Shown here: positions 42,030-51,153 of the stretch, piece by piece
Position numbering within the stretch: position 1 is the stretch's first letter
Layout of the letters: every line of letters starts with the position of its first letter
Assembly: GCA_946403085.1 (NCBI GenBank)
Contig: CAMIYM010000008.1
Location: 1 to 64,000 of the forward strand
Direction of reading: 5' to 3'
DNA from: an uncultured Clostridia bacterium
GTDB taxonomy: Bacteria > Bacillota > Clostridia > Saccharofermentanales > Saccharofermentanaceae
Length of the DNA stretch: 64,000 nucleotides
The notes under the pieces: model-generated
Told to the model about the DNA's origin: nothing
The model's database searches: none
What the model saw: the letters and a program-made list of their open reading frames with translations, nothing else
Program-made: the position numbers and the translations under genes

Positions 42030-43307
42030 ATGACAAAGATTATTGCAATCGGAATATTCCTCGTAATGTACATCCTGATGATAGTACTGCCCAAGCGCCG
42101 TGCCATCGTCGCCTTGTGTGCCGCAGTACTGATGGTCGTCGTACAGGCGCTTCCCCTGCAGAAAGTGCTTCCTTCCATCGACTGGAATGTATTGATGATG
42201 CTTTTCGGCACCATGGTCATCGTGGATTATTTCATCGAATCCAAGATGCCGAACAAGATCGCCGAATCCCTCTTAAGGATCTCTAAGAATGTATTGTGGG
42301 TAACGATCCTGATGTCACTTTTCTCAGGTATTATCTCAGCATTCATCGACAATGTTGCAACAGTTCTCATGGTAGCACCCGTAGGTCTTGCGATCTGCAA
42401 GAAGCTCAAGATCAATCCTGTTCCGATGATCATCTGCATCGCCGTCTCTTCCAATCTTCAAGGCGCTGCAACTCTCGTCGGCGACACGACTTCGATCATG
42501 CTCGCAGCAGCAGACAATATGAACTTCAATGACTTCTTCTACATGAATGGCAGACCCGGCATGTTCTTCGCAGTGGAACTCGGCGCGATATTCACGATCC
42601 CGCTCATGATGATCATGTTCAGGAAGAACAAAGAACCCGTTAACAGCACAGAGCATACTCCTGTCACGGACTATGTTCCCACCATCACGATGCTGGGCCA
42701 CGTTGTTCTCCTCATCATCGCATCTTTCATCCGTGATACCCACCCGTGGACAAATGGCATCATCTGCATGGCTTGCGGTGTCCTCACTATCATCTGGGAA
42801 CTTATCAAGCAGAAGAGCACAGAGGGAATGAAGCATTCATTAAAGGCAATGGACTACGATACGATGCTTCTCCTTACAGGTCTCTTCGTTGTAATCGCCT
42901 CTATAAGGGAAGTCGGTGTCATCGATGACCTCGCCGGCTTTATCGCAAGCTTCGGAGGCTCCAACAGATTCGTTCTCTTCTCCATCATCGTATGGGGTTC
43001 AGTCCTTATCTCTGCATTTATCGACAACATCCCTTACGTCGCTACGATGCTGCCTCTCCTTGCAGGCGTTGCTTCCGCGATGAATGTCGAGCCGCACTTC
43101 CTCTACTTCGGACTTCTTGTCGGTGCGACATTGGGCGGTAACTTAACACCTATCGGCGCATCCGCAAATATCGCCGGTGTCGGCATGCTTCGAAAAGAAG
43201 GACACGAGGTCGGCTTCGGCGACTTCATGAAGATCGGTGTTCCCTTCACGCTTACAGCCGTTATCGTAGGATATCTGTTCGTCTGGATCGTCTGGGCTCC
43301 GAAGTAA
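42030..43307 (+). CDS. ArsB/NhaD (SLC13-like) permease
   Basis: 425 residues and about eleven helices. SAFIDNVATVLMVAPV and SAFIDNIPYVATMLPL are the two repeated ion-binding loops, and QGAATLVGDTTSIM and GNLTPIGASANIAG the hairpin loops of the ion transporter superfamily. Relatives transport arsenite, Na+/H+ or dicarboxylates; no ars genes are near. AAGGGG precedes the ATG. Confidence 0.85.
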   Translation: MTKIIAIGIFLVMYILMIVLPKRRAIVALCAAVLMVVVQALPLQKVLPSIDWNVLMMLFGTMVIVDYFIESKMPNKIAESLLRISKNVLWVTILMSLFSGIISAFIDNVATVLMVAPVGLAICKKLKINPVPMIICIAVSSNLQGAATLVGDTTSIMLAAADNMNFNDFFYMNGRPGMFFAVELGAIFTIPLMMIMFRKNKEPVNSTEHTPVTDYVPTITMLGHVVLLIIASFIRDTHPWTNGIICMACGVLTIIWELIKQKSTEGMKHSLKAMDYDTMLLLTGLFVVIASIREVGVIDDLAGFIASFGGSNRFVLFSIIVWGSVLISAFIDNIPYVATMLPLLAGVASAMNVEPHFLYFGLLVGATLGGNLTPIGASANIAGVGMLRKEGHEVGFGDFMKIGVPFTLTAVIVGYLFVWIVWAPK

Positions 43308-43332
43308 TCCCCGTGACAACAAAATAAGCAAT

Positions 43333-43374
43333 AAAAAAGGGGCCGCCTCAAGTGAAGCACTTATAGGCGGTCCC
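43333..43374. terminator. Bidirectional terminator after the permease gene
   Basis: GGG(G)CCGCCT and AGGCGG(T)CCC pair around an inner AAGTG/CACTT. An A-run stands on the left, so it can end the minus-strand gene at 43397. Confidence 0.7.
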
Positions 43375-43396
43375 TGAAATATCTGATTTAAGATTA

Positions 43397-43726
43397 TCAG
43401 CCCTCTTCTCCGTAGAAAGCTTCGTATGCTGCTTCTGCAAGCGATCCGCTCGCATTGGAGATGACTGTGCTGTCAGGTGCGAGAAGTCTGTAGCTTCTCT
43501 CTCCCAAAGATCCGATCGGCATCTGTCCGTCGATTCCGAGAAGGATGTTATAGAAACAATCTGTAAGGACGGAGTTAAAGACCTCTCTTAAGAGTTCGTC
43601 ACTGGCGCCTGCAGCCTTAAGCTTCGCGATCTGTTCACCTGCCATAGAATCTGCGCTGCTGAGATATGACTCGAGCATAGCATCCTTTTCTTCCCTGGCT
43701 GCCTTTGCAAATAATAATGCATCCAT
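43397..43726 (-). CDS. Small protein of unknown function
   Basis: 109 residues, Ala-, Glu- and Ser-rich, mainly helical, without signal peptide, membrane helix or metal motif. GGAGG lies eight bases before the ATG at 43726; an in-frame TTG at 43741 overlaps the SD. It is single and followed by a terminator. No family recognised. Confidence 0.6.
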   Translation of the reverse strand: MDALLFAKAAREEKDAMLESYLSSADSMAGEQIAKLKAAGASDELLREVFNSVLTDCFYNILLGIDGQMPIGSLGERSYRLLAPDSTVISNASGSLAEAAYEAFYGEEG

Positions 43727-43839
43727 GACCGGAACCTCCAATTCACAGGTTTTGTATATTTTATCAAGAACTGACCTTGATGGTAAAGTAGCCCAAGTAC
43801 AGTGTTTATTGTTTGTTCATTTTATTGGGACAGAAATAA

Positions 43840-43878
43840 TAAATAAAAGCCCCGTAAGCAATATTGCTGCGGGGCTTT
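43840..43878 (-). terminator. Terminator of the lipoprotein gene at 43901
   Basis: AAAGCCCCG (43846-43854) and CGGGGCTTT (43870-43878) are perfectly paired, with an inner AGCAAT/ATTGCT. An A-run on the left supplies T on the minus strand. Confidence 0.85.
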
Positions 43879-43900
43879 GTGGTTAAAAACGTTATAGTTC

Positions 43901-45163
43901 TTATGCCAGTGTCTTTAGATACTCTACCATTGCATCGTAGCTCTTAAGAGATACTGCATCCGTTTTAAGGAGATCATATTCAGGATCGTTGGATGAGAGA
44001 TTGAACTTTCTTCCCAGTACGATCTTGGCTTTGCTGACTGTATCCTTGATGGCAGACATGTATTCGTCTTTATCGATCTCAGTACCGTCCAGCTTATACT
44101 TGTAGGAATATTCCTCCTTGTCATCTTCTGAGATTTCAGAACGGCTGTATTCTGAAATTACATCCCAGCTGAAGTTATAAACTATGCTGTTAACTGTATA
44201 TGATGTGGTCTCAGCTCTTGTCGTGCAGATGACGAGCCTGTTTGATGTGGCATATACCATGTAGTCTCCGCCTGACTGGCCGTTCGAAAGAACATCATCC
44301 TCAGAGACGATCTGGATAGCTTCTCCTGCATATTCGTTATAAGTGAAGATGCAAAGTTTTGCAGAATACTTGTTGCCGCTGTCAGCGAAGAAATAAAGCT
44401 CCGGGATGCCATTGCCGTCGATGTCGTAAAGACCTGTCGGATCGACATTGAAGTTTTCCTTCACTGATGTGATTTCAGCCATGTGAGAAGCGAGCACTTC
44501 CTGATATGCCTTGATAGCCTTTTCATAGCTGCCGGGGAAGTCTGTTCCCTTAACGGAAGGCTCAGTTGTCTCAGCTGTAGGATCTGTATTTGTAGGATCA
44601 ACGGAATCGATATAAGGAAGTGCGAATACGAATGAATATACTTCTCTTAATTCAGGGATCTCGGAGATCTTCCACTCACCCTTTTCCTTCTCCAAAGAAA
44701 TCTTGCCGTTAACAGGGATGAACTGTCTCTGAGTCATGATCTTCTCGAGAACTTCAGCGTAGTCTTCATTGGCATCAGCGAAAATGCTGCCCCATCCGAC
44801 AAGCTCATATCTTACCTTTACGGTAGCCTTGTCGCCGTCGATCTTGATATCGTCTTTGTTATAATTGATCTTGATCGTTAATGCGATCTGAGTGTAGATA
44901 TTGAAGATCTGATCTCCGACTTCTTTCTTGTAAAAATCAGCATTTAGAAGTTCTTTCGCTTCCGTATATTCCTTGTCGTCTTCTTCCCAGTTGGTAAGTT
45001 CTAATACTGAGTTGCAGTCGAATCTCTGAAGGCCTTCAACATACTTGGTCATAACATCTTCGATCTTGGATACGTCCTTAGCAGAACCTGACGATGCACA
45101 TCCTGCAATGCCAATGAGCATACAGATACCGAGAACTGCTGCTATTACTTTTTTAAGTTTCAT
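43901..45163 (-). CDS. Lipoprotein with DxDGNGxPELY calcium-type motif
   Basis: A clear lipobox (GIAGC) follows MKLKKVIAAVLGICMLI. The N-terminal domain (about 40-185) has an NTF2-like pattern shared with the lipoprotein at 47289. A Thr-rich linker follows. The C-terminal domain has DIDGNGIPELYFFAD, an EF-hand-like loop, and aligns with the lipoprotein at 45213 (SAK-C-YNEYAGEA compared with SAK-A-YLPYAGEM). It is 49 bp downstream of that paralogue. Function unknown. Confidence 0.78.
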   Translation of the reverse strand: MKLKKVIAAVLGICMLIGIAGCASSGSAKDVSKIEDVMTKYVEGLQRFDCNSVLELTNWEEDDKEYTEAKELLNADFYKKEVGDQIFNIYTQIALTIKINYNKDDIKIDGDKATVKVRYELVGWGSIFADANEDYAEVLEKIMTQRQFIPVNGKISLEKEKGEWKISEIPELREVYSFVFALPYIDSVDPTNTDPTAETTEPSVKGTDFPGSYEKAIKAYQEVLASHMAEITSVKENFNVDPTGLYDIDGNGIPELYFFADSGNKYSAKLCIFTYNEYAGEAIQIVSEDDVLSNGQSGGDYMVYATSNRLVICTTRAETTSYTVNSIVYNFSWDVISEYSRSEISEDDKEEYSYKYKLDGTEIDKDEYMSAIKDTVSKAKIVLGRKFNLSSNDPEYDLLKTDAVSLKSYDAMVEYLKTLA

Positions 45164-45212
45164 CTAAATACTCCTTATTATCCACGTTTGTCCGTGTTAA
45201 TGCGCTGCTAAT

Positions 45213-46058
45213 TTAACTCAACGACTTGAAATATTCAACCGCTTCTTCGTAGCTCTTAAGCCCCGTTGCCTTCATCTTTTTAAGAGGTGCTTCATTATCT
45301 GAATCTGCAGGATCGAAGTTCCTTACAATGAGTTCCTGTGTTCTTTCGACATAGTCTTTGATCACCTTGTCGTAGTCTTCTTTTGTGATAGTCTCGCTGT
45401 TATTTTTCTTGCACTCATATCTGAACTTTGAGACTCCGGTATCGTAGTTATAATCCTCGTATTCGATCAGTGAGTATGAGGCAATGAGACTGAAATCCTT
45501 AAGGGAATGCACCTCAGTGGAATAGTGCGTCTGGAATTCCTCTCCGCCCCATGTGGTCAGTATGAGTTCCTTATCCGTCTTATATACGAGAAGTCCTCCG
45601 CCAGAACCTGCCTGATAGATTACATTCGGTATCACGATATAATCGGCCATCTCACCTGCATACGGCAGATACGAACGGACCGCGAACTTTGCGCTGAAGC
45701 CGGGCTCATCTTCTGTATAGTAATAAAGCTCAGGAAGACCGTCTCCGTTAAGGTCAGATGTTCCGACAAGCTCATTCATGCTGAAAGTTTTCCCGACTGC
45801 TTTGATATGGTCCTTCTCTGAATTAAGGAACCAGATGCAAGAATCGATGCAGTCTTTATAATCATTGGCAGCTGTTGTGGTATCACTTCCAGAAGTTTCT
45901 GTCACAACAGTTTCCGTCTCACTTTCTGAAGCTTTCGTCGTCTCAGTTGCTTTTGACTCTGTTTCCCTGGAAGTACCGGAAGTATTGCCCGCACATCCTG
46001 CTGCACCTGTGATCATGCAAACGCTGAGGGCTGCGGCAATCAGTTTATTTATCTTCAT
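45213..46058 (-). CDS. Lipoprotein paralogous to 43901
   Basis: It starts MKINKLIAAALSVCMIT with lipobox GAAGC, then a Ser/Thr/Glu-rich linker and a domain with DLNGDGLPELYYYTED, homologous to the C-terminal half of the neighbouring lipoprotein. Start at ATG 46058, with GGGGAG upstream; an in-frame TTG at 46076 is less likely. Function unknown; calcium binding is inferred from the loop. Confidence 0.75.
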   Translation of the reverse strand: MKINKLIAAALSVCMITGAAGCAGNTSGTSRETESKATETTKASESETETVVTETSGSDTTTAANDYKDCIDSCIWFLNSEKDHIKAVGKTFSMNELVGTSDLNGDGLPELYYYTEDEPGFSAKFAVRSYLPYAGEMADYIVIPNVIYQAGSGGGLLVYKTDKELILTTWGGEEFQTHYSTEVHSLKDFSLIASYSLIEYEDYNYDTGVSKFRYECKKNNSETITKEDYDKVIKDYVERTQELIVRNFDPADSDNEAPLKKMKATGLKSYEEAVEYFKSLS

Positions 46059-46074
46059 GATGTGCTTTCTCCCC

Positions 46075-46114
46075 AAAATAAAAAGTCTGGTCTCTTTATC
46101 AAAGAAACCAGACT
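46075..46114 (-). terminator. Terminator of the DHH phosphoesterase gene
   Basis: AGTCTGGT (46084-46091) and ACCAGACT (46107-46114) are perfectly paired, with an A-rich left flank giving T on the minus strand. Confidence 0.75.
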
Positions 46115-46143
46115 ATATAATAACTTAAATCAATATTGATTAG

Positions 46144-47082
46144 TTATTCTTTTTCTTCATGCTCATTGAGTCTTGCAATGATGTTGGGAAGCTCAGCGTC
46201 TACCTTGTCATTGTCGATCTGGCATGTGCCCGCATTGGTGTGTCCGCCGCCGCCATATGCAAGGCAGAGCTCGCCGATATCAGTGGTACCATTCTTGTTA
46301 ACGATGGACTTACCGATCATGACTGCCGTATTCTGCTTCTTGAAGCCCCACGCAACATGAACACTCATCTCAACTTCAGGCCACATCGCATATACCATGA
46401 ATCTGTTGCCCGTATAGATCGTCTCAAGAGGTCTTAAGTCGATAACAGCAACTTTGTCGTAGATCTTGGTAACTTCCTGAAGCTGCTTCTTGAAGAGCTC
46501 CTGCTGCTCGAAATACATATCCGTACGTTCCTTAACGTCAGGGAGAGCGAGGACTTCCTTGATGGTGTGGTTTGTGCAGTAATCGATGAGCTCCATCATG
46601 AGCTGGTAGTTGGAGATCCTGAAGTCATGGAAACGGCCAAGACCTGTTCTTGCATCCATAATGAAGTTCATAAGTACCCAGTCAGTAGGATTAAGGATCT
46701 CATCGACCGTGAAGTCAGCTGAGTCGCCCTTATCGACAGCGAGCATGATCTCTTCTGTGACTGTCTTGAATGTCTTAGCGCCGCCATAGTAGTTATATAC
46801 TACTCTTGCAGCAGACTTCTCGCAGATGCAGATGTACTTGTCGCCAAATGCCTCGTGATCAGTTCTGATGAGCTCACTTTCATGGTGGTCAAAAGCGAGA
46901 CCGACTCTCGGATCGAACGGGAGGTTCGTTGTGATGTCATTCTCGGTGATATCAACTTTTCCATCCTGAACATCTTTCGGATGAACGAACTTGATTTCAT
47001 CGATGATATCCAGTTCTTTGAGCAACATAGCGCAAACAAGTCCGTCAAAATCGCTTCTGGTAATGAGTCTCTTCTTGTCCAT
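46144..47082 (-). CDS. DHH/DHHA1-family phosphoesterase
   Basis: About 312 residues. SDFDGL near the N-terminus and FDHHES are the metal-binding motifs of the DHH superfamily, and GGGGHTNAGTC near the C-terminus is the DHHA1 substrate motif. Relatives include exopolyphosphatase-like and nano-RNase/c-di-AMP enzymes; I cannot choose. Start at ATG 47082, with GGAGG upstream. Confidence 0.82.
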   Translation of the reverse strand: MDKKRLITRSDFDGLVCAMLLKELDIIDEIKFVHPKDVQDGKVDITENDITTNLPFDPRVGLAFDHHESELIRTDHEAFGDKYICICEKSAARVVYNYYGGAKTFKTVTEEIMLAVDKGDSADFTVDEILNPTDWVLMNFIMDARTGLGRFHDFRISNYQLMMELIDYCTNHTIKEVLALPDVKERTDMYFEQQELFKKQLQEVTKIYDKVAVIDLRPLETIYTGNRFMVYAMWPEVEMSVHVAWGFKKQNTAVMIGKSIVNKNGTTDIGELCLAYGGGGHTNAGTCQIDNDKVDAELPNIIARLNEHEEKE

Positions 47083-47225
47083 ATGGCATTCCTCCCATGT
47101 ATTTGTATCGCCCTGCATAGGGCCGCATGTTTCTAAACTAAATTTTATAAAAACCATTTTCGGAATTCAATGTCACCACCCCCTCAAAACCGCGGTATTT
47201 CCTCATTATTCACATTATATTTACC

Positions 47226-47254
47226 TTGACGCAACACGTGGGGGTAGGTATTGT
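47226..47254 (+). promoter_or_regulatory. Putative promoter of the 47289 lipoprotein gene
   Basis: TTGACG (47226-47231), 17 bp, and TATTGT (47249-47254) lie about 35 bp before the ATG. Confidence 0.45.
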
Positions 47255-47288
47255 TAGGATAATTATAGAAAAAGATTGGACAGAGGCT

Positions 47289-48836
47289 ATGAACAGGAAA
47301 TTTGCGAAAAGCACAGCTGTTTTACTTGCTCTCGCGGTGATCTTGCCGGTCTTCTGTTCATGTTCATTTTTCGCGAAGTCTAAAGTATTAGAAGTAACTA
47401 CCAAACTTGTTGACGGCATCAAAGACAGGAACGCTTCCGACATACTCGACTGTACCGACGGCCTTAAGCGCGACTTCAAAAAATCTTTCAAAGAAACCCT
47501 CGGCAAGACCATGTACACCAACGAAGACATGGCGTACCAGTCAGCTGTATTCGATACCTTAAAAGCTGAGATCAAGAGCGATCAGATCGACATCCAGAAA
47601 GACGAGGCCACATGCCCCATCGAGTTCACGATAGCAGATGTAGATACACTTCAGGGCGGAGATTATGCGGATGCCGCAGCACTCGCAGATGCAGTGTCAA
47701 AATGCCCTGTTAAGACCATAAAAGTCAATGCCGAGCTTAAGAAGATCGACAAAGAGTGGCTCGTAACCAACTTCGATTCTTCTAACTTCCAGGAGGTATT
47801 CTCATTCTTCGGTAAGATGCCTCCGATCGCCAGAGGCGCGTTCCTTGCGACAGTAGATAAGCTTCCCCAGGCAGTTATCGCTGACGATCCCGTTGCCGTC
47901 AATAACCTTCTCTACTCTCCTAACGATGCGATGAATCCGGTAACTGAAGTATTCAACATGAACGCTAATCCCACCATTGAGGAGAAGGCCTTTCAGGCTG
48001 CAGTAAGGTCTACAATGACTTACAAGATCAATGAGTCGACCTTAAGCATCAAGGGCAACAAGGGCACCATAGATATCGAGATCACAATGGCAGATTACGA
48101 GACACTTGCAGGCAAGCAATTTAACTCGATCCCTGAGATCGTAAATGCCGTTAATTCATGCGGCACAAAGACTTTAAAGTACACCTGCAAAATGGTAAGG
48201 ACTGCATATGTCTGGGCAATAGTTAATATCGACTCGGAAGAATTCGCAGCGTTCTTAAACTATAAGAAATTCTCCATAGACCTCAAAAAAGTCGACGGAA
48301 AATATAGTTCGTCCGTGGATGTCACCGATAAGTTCACCGCTTATGTAGCCTCCGAATTCAAGATCAAGATGCCTTCAGATCTTGACGGAAGGATCATTGT
48401 AAATTCAACTCTCATCCTGGATAACGGCAATTATAAGCTCACTGTCGACCGCGACGGCCTTGAATCAAACATCAAGTCATTTGCCGAGAGAAATATCGAT
48501 AAGATCATAATGAGTTACCTTGGCACCACTTCCCAGACAGGTCTTGATGCCCTCTCCAAGATCGCAGGCTACAAGGATTATGCCGACATGAAGAAGAAGA
48601 TCCTGGAAGAGATCTCCAGAAAGATCCAGTCTGTCGATATATCAAGCATGAACAGTTCCGGCAGATATACGGTAAATGACAACCAGATCGCTTTGAACTC
48701 AGGTGTTGATGTGCTTCCCGGCACGATCGACAATTACGGCGTGATCACTGTTACCGTCCCTATCAAAGATCCGGATGCCAAGATGTTCCTTGGTGCGGAT
48801 ACCATGACGCTTCCTTTTTCGAAAACTGAACAGTAA
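47289..48836 (+). CDS. Large lipoprotein with two NTF2-like repeats
   Basis: A signal peptide (MNRKFAKSTAVLLALAVILP) ends at a Cys in FCSC. Two homologous segments (about 30-190 and 195-330) each contain a helix, an IDI..DEAT/GTIDIEIT strand and a closing aromatic stretch. They resemble the N-terminal domain of the lipoprotein at 43901. The remainder (~330-515) is unknown. Start chosen at ATG 47289 because of AGAGG upstream. Confidence 0.72.
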   Translation: MNRKFAKSTAVLLALAVILPVFCSCSFFAKSKVLEVTTKLVDGIKDRNASDILDCTDGLKRDFKKSFKETLGKTMYTNEDMAYQSAVFDTLKAEIKSDQIDIQKDEATCPIEFTIADVDTLQGGDYADAAALADAVSKCPVKTIKVNAELKKIDKEWLVTNFDSSNFQEVFSFFGKMPPIARGAFLATVDKLPQAVIADDPVAVNNLLYSPNDAMNPVTEVFNMNANPTIEEKAFQAAVRSTMTYKINESTLSIKGNKGTIDIEITMADYETLAGKQFNSIPEIVNAVNSCGTKTLKYTCKMVRTAYVWAIVNIDSEEFAAFLNYKKFSIDLKKVDGKYSSSVDVTDKFTAYVASEFKIKMPSDLDGRIIVNSTLILDNGNYKLTVDRDGLESNIKSFAERNIDKIIMSYLGTTSQTGLDALSKIAGYKDYADMKKKILEEISRKIQSVDISSMNSSGRYTVNDNQIALNSGVDVLPGTIDNYGVITVTVPIKDPDAKMFLGADTMTLPFSKTEQ

Positions 48837-48910
48837 GGCGGTTTGCTAACGGCTGACTACTTCTGGCTGACAGCTACTATCTTCCGGCTTAAACTCCCAG
48901 CATAAGTCCA

Positions 48911-49123
48911 AGCATGCACGGAGCTTTGCTTGGAGTTTTTGCGTTTTCGGTCAATATTCCGCGCATTTGTCACAGCGTGCACGGAGCTTTGCTTGGACTT
49001 TAAGCGTTTTTGGGCAATATTCCGCGCATATGTCACAGCATGCGTGGAGCTTTGCTGGGACTTTAAGCGTTTTTTGGCAATATTCCGCGCATATGTCACC
49101 GCATGCGTGGAGCTTTGCTTGGA
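48911..49123. repeat. 63-bp tandem repeat, 3.4 copies
   Basis: Units start at 48911, 48974, 49037 and 49100 (partial); GGAGCTTTGCT recurs exactly every 63 bp. Conserved blocks are CAATATTCCGCGCAT and TGTCAC. It fills the gap between two convergent genes (48837-49227), which otherwise holds only a terminator. Frames are open on both strands because 63 is a multiple of three, but none has an SD. Confidence 0.92.
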
Positions 49124-49161
49124 TTTTTCAGATCATCATGCTCGAAAATAACACCAGCAAC

Positions 49162-49197
49162 AAAAAAGGAGGCCATCTCTTATGAGACAGCCTCCTT
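49162..49197 (-). terminator. Terminator of gpmI
   Basis: AAGGAGGC (49166-49173) and GCCTCCTT (49190-49197) pair around an inner TCTC/GAGA, followed by a T-run on the minus strand. Confidence 0.8.
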
Positions 49198-49227
49198 CGC
49201 GGAGCCTTAAAGGCTATTGATCAATTA

Positions 49228-50820
49228 TTACTTCTTGATAAGAAGTGACTCACCTGTCATCTCTGCAGGCTGGGGAAGTCCCATGATCTCGAGGAGTGTG
49301 GGAGCGATGTCGCAGAGACGGCCACCCTCACGGAGTGTGTATGCAGGATCATAGTTGTAGAGGATGAACGGAACGGGATTTGTTGTGTGTGCAGTGTGAG
49401 GCTGCATTGTCTCGAGGTTCATCATCTGCTCAGCGTTGCCGTGGTCAGCACAGATGAAGAGAACGCCGTTCATCTTCTTAACTGCTTCAACAGCGCCGCC
49501 TACGCAAGCGTCAACTCTCTCTACTGCCTTAATAGCTGCTTCGAGAACACCTGTGTGGCCGACCATGTCAGGGTTAGCAAAGTTGATGATTACTACATCA
49601 TACTTATCAGAGCAGATAGCTGCGTCGAGCTTCTCTGATACTTCAGGAGCGCTCATCTCAGGCTTAAGGTCATATGTGGCAACTGCAGGTGAAGGAACGA
49701 GTGTACGGTCCTCATCCTTGTTGGGCTCTTCGATACCGCCGTTGAAGAAGAATGTAACGTGTGCATACTTCTCTGTCTCAGCGATTCTGAGCTGCTTTAA
49801 GCCGTTAGCTGCAAGGTATTCACCAAGAGTGTTCTTGATCTCTTCCTTCTTGAAAGCAACGAACTTGTTAGGGATAAGTTCATCGTAATCCTTGAAGCAT
49901 ACATATGTGAGAGGCATGAAGCCGTTTGCTCTCTTAAGGTGCTTGATGCACTTTGTGTCAGAAGCGTCACCGGGCTGTGCAGCGATATCCTCGTCACTGT
50001 AGCAGAAAGCCTTTGTGATCTCTCTTGCACGGTCAGGACGGAAGTTGAAGAAGATAACTGAATCGTTAGGCTTAACGACAGATACAGGCTTACCTTCGCT
50101 GTCTACGATAACTGTAGGAAGAACGAACTCGTCTGTTACGCCGCCGTCATATGAAGCCTGCATAGCAGCAACAGGATCTGTAGCCTTAACGCCCTCGCCG
50201 AGTACGAGTGAATCGTAAGCTGTCTGGATTCTGTCCCAGTTGTTGTCTCTGTCCATTGCATAGTAACGGCCGGACATTGAAGCGACCTTACCTACGCCGA
50301 TCTCAGCCATCTTGTCGATAAGAGCCTGGAGATAATCCTTGCCGGATGCCGGAGGAGTGTCACGGCCATCGAAGAAAGGATGAACATAAACTCTGTCGAA
50401 TCCCTCTCTCTTGCAGAGCTCGAGGATCGCATAGAGGTGTGTGTTGTGTGAGTGAACACCGCCGTCAGAGAGAAGACCCCATACGTGGAGGTCAGAATTC
50501 TTCTCTTTGCAGTTGTTGATGGCACGGAGAAGGTCTTCATTCTTGAAGAAGACACCGTCCTCAATGTACTTTGTGATGAGAGTAAGATCCTGATAAATGA
50601 TCCTTCCTGAACCGATGTTCATATGGCCTACTTCGGAGTTGCCCATCTGTCCATCAGGAAGTCCTACTGCGAGTCCGGATGCGTAACCCTTAACGAAAGG
50701 GCACTCAGCCATAAGCTTGTCGATAACGGGAGTATTAGCCATAGCAATGGCATTGTATTCCTTGTTGTCTGTAAGTCCGAATCCGTCAAGGACCATAAGT
50801 ACTACAGGTCTGCGTTTCAT
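49228..50820 (-). CDS. gpmI: 2,3-bisphosphoglycerate-independent phosphoglycerate mutase
   Basis: It interconverts 3- and 2-phosphoglycerate in glycolysis with two Mn ions. The 530-residue chain starts VVLMVLDGFGL; the catalytic Ser is S62 in DGQMGNSEVGH. Further alkaline-phosphatase-fold motifs are FFDGRDTPP, NFRPDRARE and CADHGNAEQM near the C-terminus. GGAG precedes the ATG. Monocistronic. Confidence 0.97.
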   Translation of the reverse strand: MKRRPVVLMVLDGFGLTDNKEYNAIAMANTPVIDKLMAECPFVKGYASGLAVGLPDGQMGNSEVGHMNIGSGRIIYQDLTLITKYIEDGVFFKNEDLLRAINNCKEKNSDLHVWGLLSDGGVHSHNTHLYAILELCKREGFDRVYVHPFFDGRDTPPASGKDYLQALIDKMAEIGVGKVASMSGRYYAMDRDNNWDRIQTAYDSLVLGEGVKATDPVAAMQASYDGGVTDEFVLPTVIVDSEGKPVSVVKPNDSVIFFNFRPDRAREITKAFCYSDEDIAAQPGDASDTKCIKHLKRANGFMPLTYVCFKDYDELIPNKFVAFKKEEIKNTLGEYLAANGLKQLRIAETEKYAHVTFFFNGGIEEPNKDEDRTLVPSPAVATYDLKPEMSAPEVSEKLDAAICSDKYDVVIINFANPDMVGHTGVLEAAIKAVERVDACVGGAVEAVKKMNGVLFICADHGNAEQMMNLETMQPHTAHTTNPVPFILYNYDPAYTLREGGRLCDIAPTLLEIMGLPQPAEMTGESLLIKK

Positions 50821-50841
50821 ATACGTTCTCCTTTGAAATAA

Positions 50842-51027
50842 TTATTCTTTGGTGACAAAACGGTTGAGGTTATCGTTATAAACATAACCGGCTGCTCCAA
50901 TTGCCTCCTTGATCGCGTCTTCATCCTCACCGAGCGATGCAGCAAGCTCTGAAAGGCTCGAAAAGTTGTCTCTCAGCTGCGTGTTGATGTAGCTCAAAAG
51001 CATGAACGGATCTTTGGGCAGGGCCAT
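50842..51027 (-). CDS. DUF4250 family small protein
   Basis: 61 residues beginning MALPKDPFMLLSYINTQLRD and ending in YNDNLNRFV, which matches the short DUF4250 family of Firmicutes. It is helical, possibly a small helix-turn-helix. Function unknown. I choose the ATG at 51027 since the family starts there. It is 21 bp upstream of gpmI on the same strand. Confidence 0.75.
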   Translation of the reverse strand: MALPKDPFMLLSYINTQLRDNFSSLSELAASLGEDEDAIKEAIGAAGYVYNDNLNRFVTKE

Positions 51028-51153
51028 GTCATAACACCTCAATTCATTTTTGCCGGCAACAGTATAGCACGATATGAGGTCCAGTGTTATGTAATTATTT
51101 ATATAAAAAGGATTTGTCAGGGCAGGCCCGTTTTGGTCCGAATGATATCGTCT

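Noticed and set aside
48911..49123. CRISPR array
   Set aside because: The whole 63-bp unit is repeated; there are no unique spacers and no cas genes.
48857..49151. Frames on both strands in the 63-bp repeat
   Set aside because: A 63-bp period keeps any open frame open. Neither has an SD, and both translate only the repeat.
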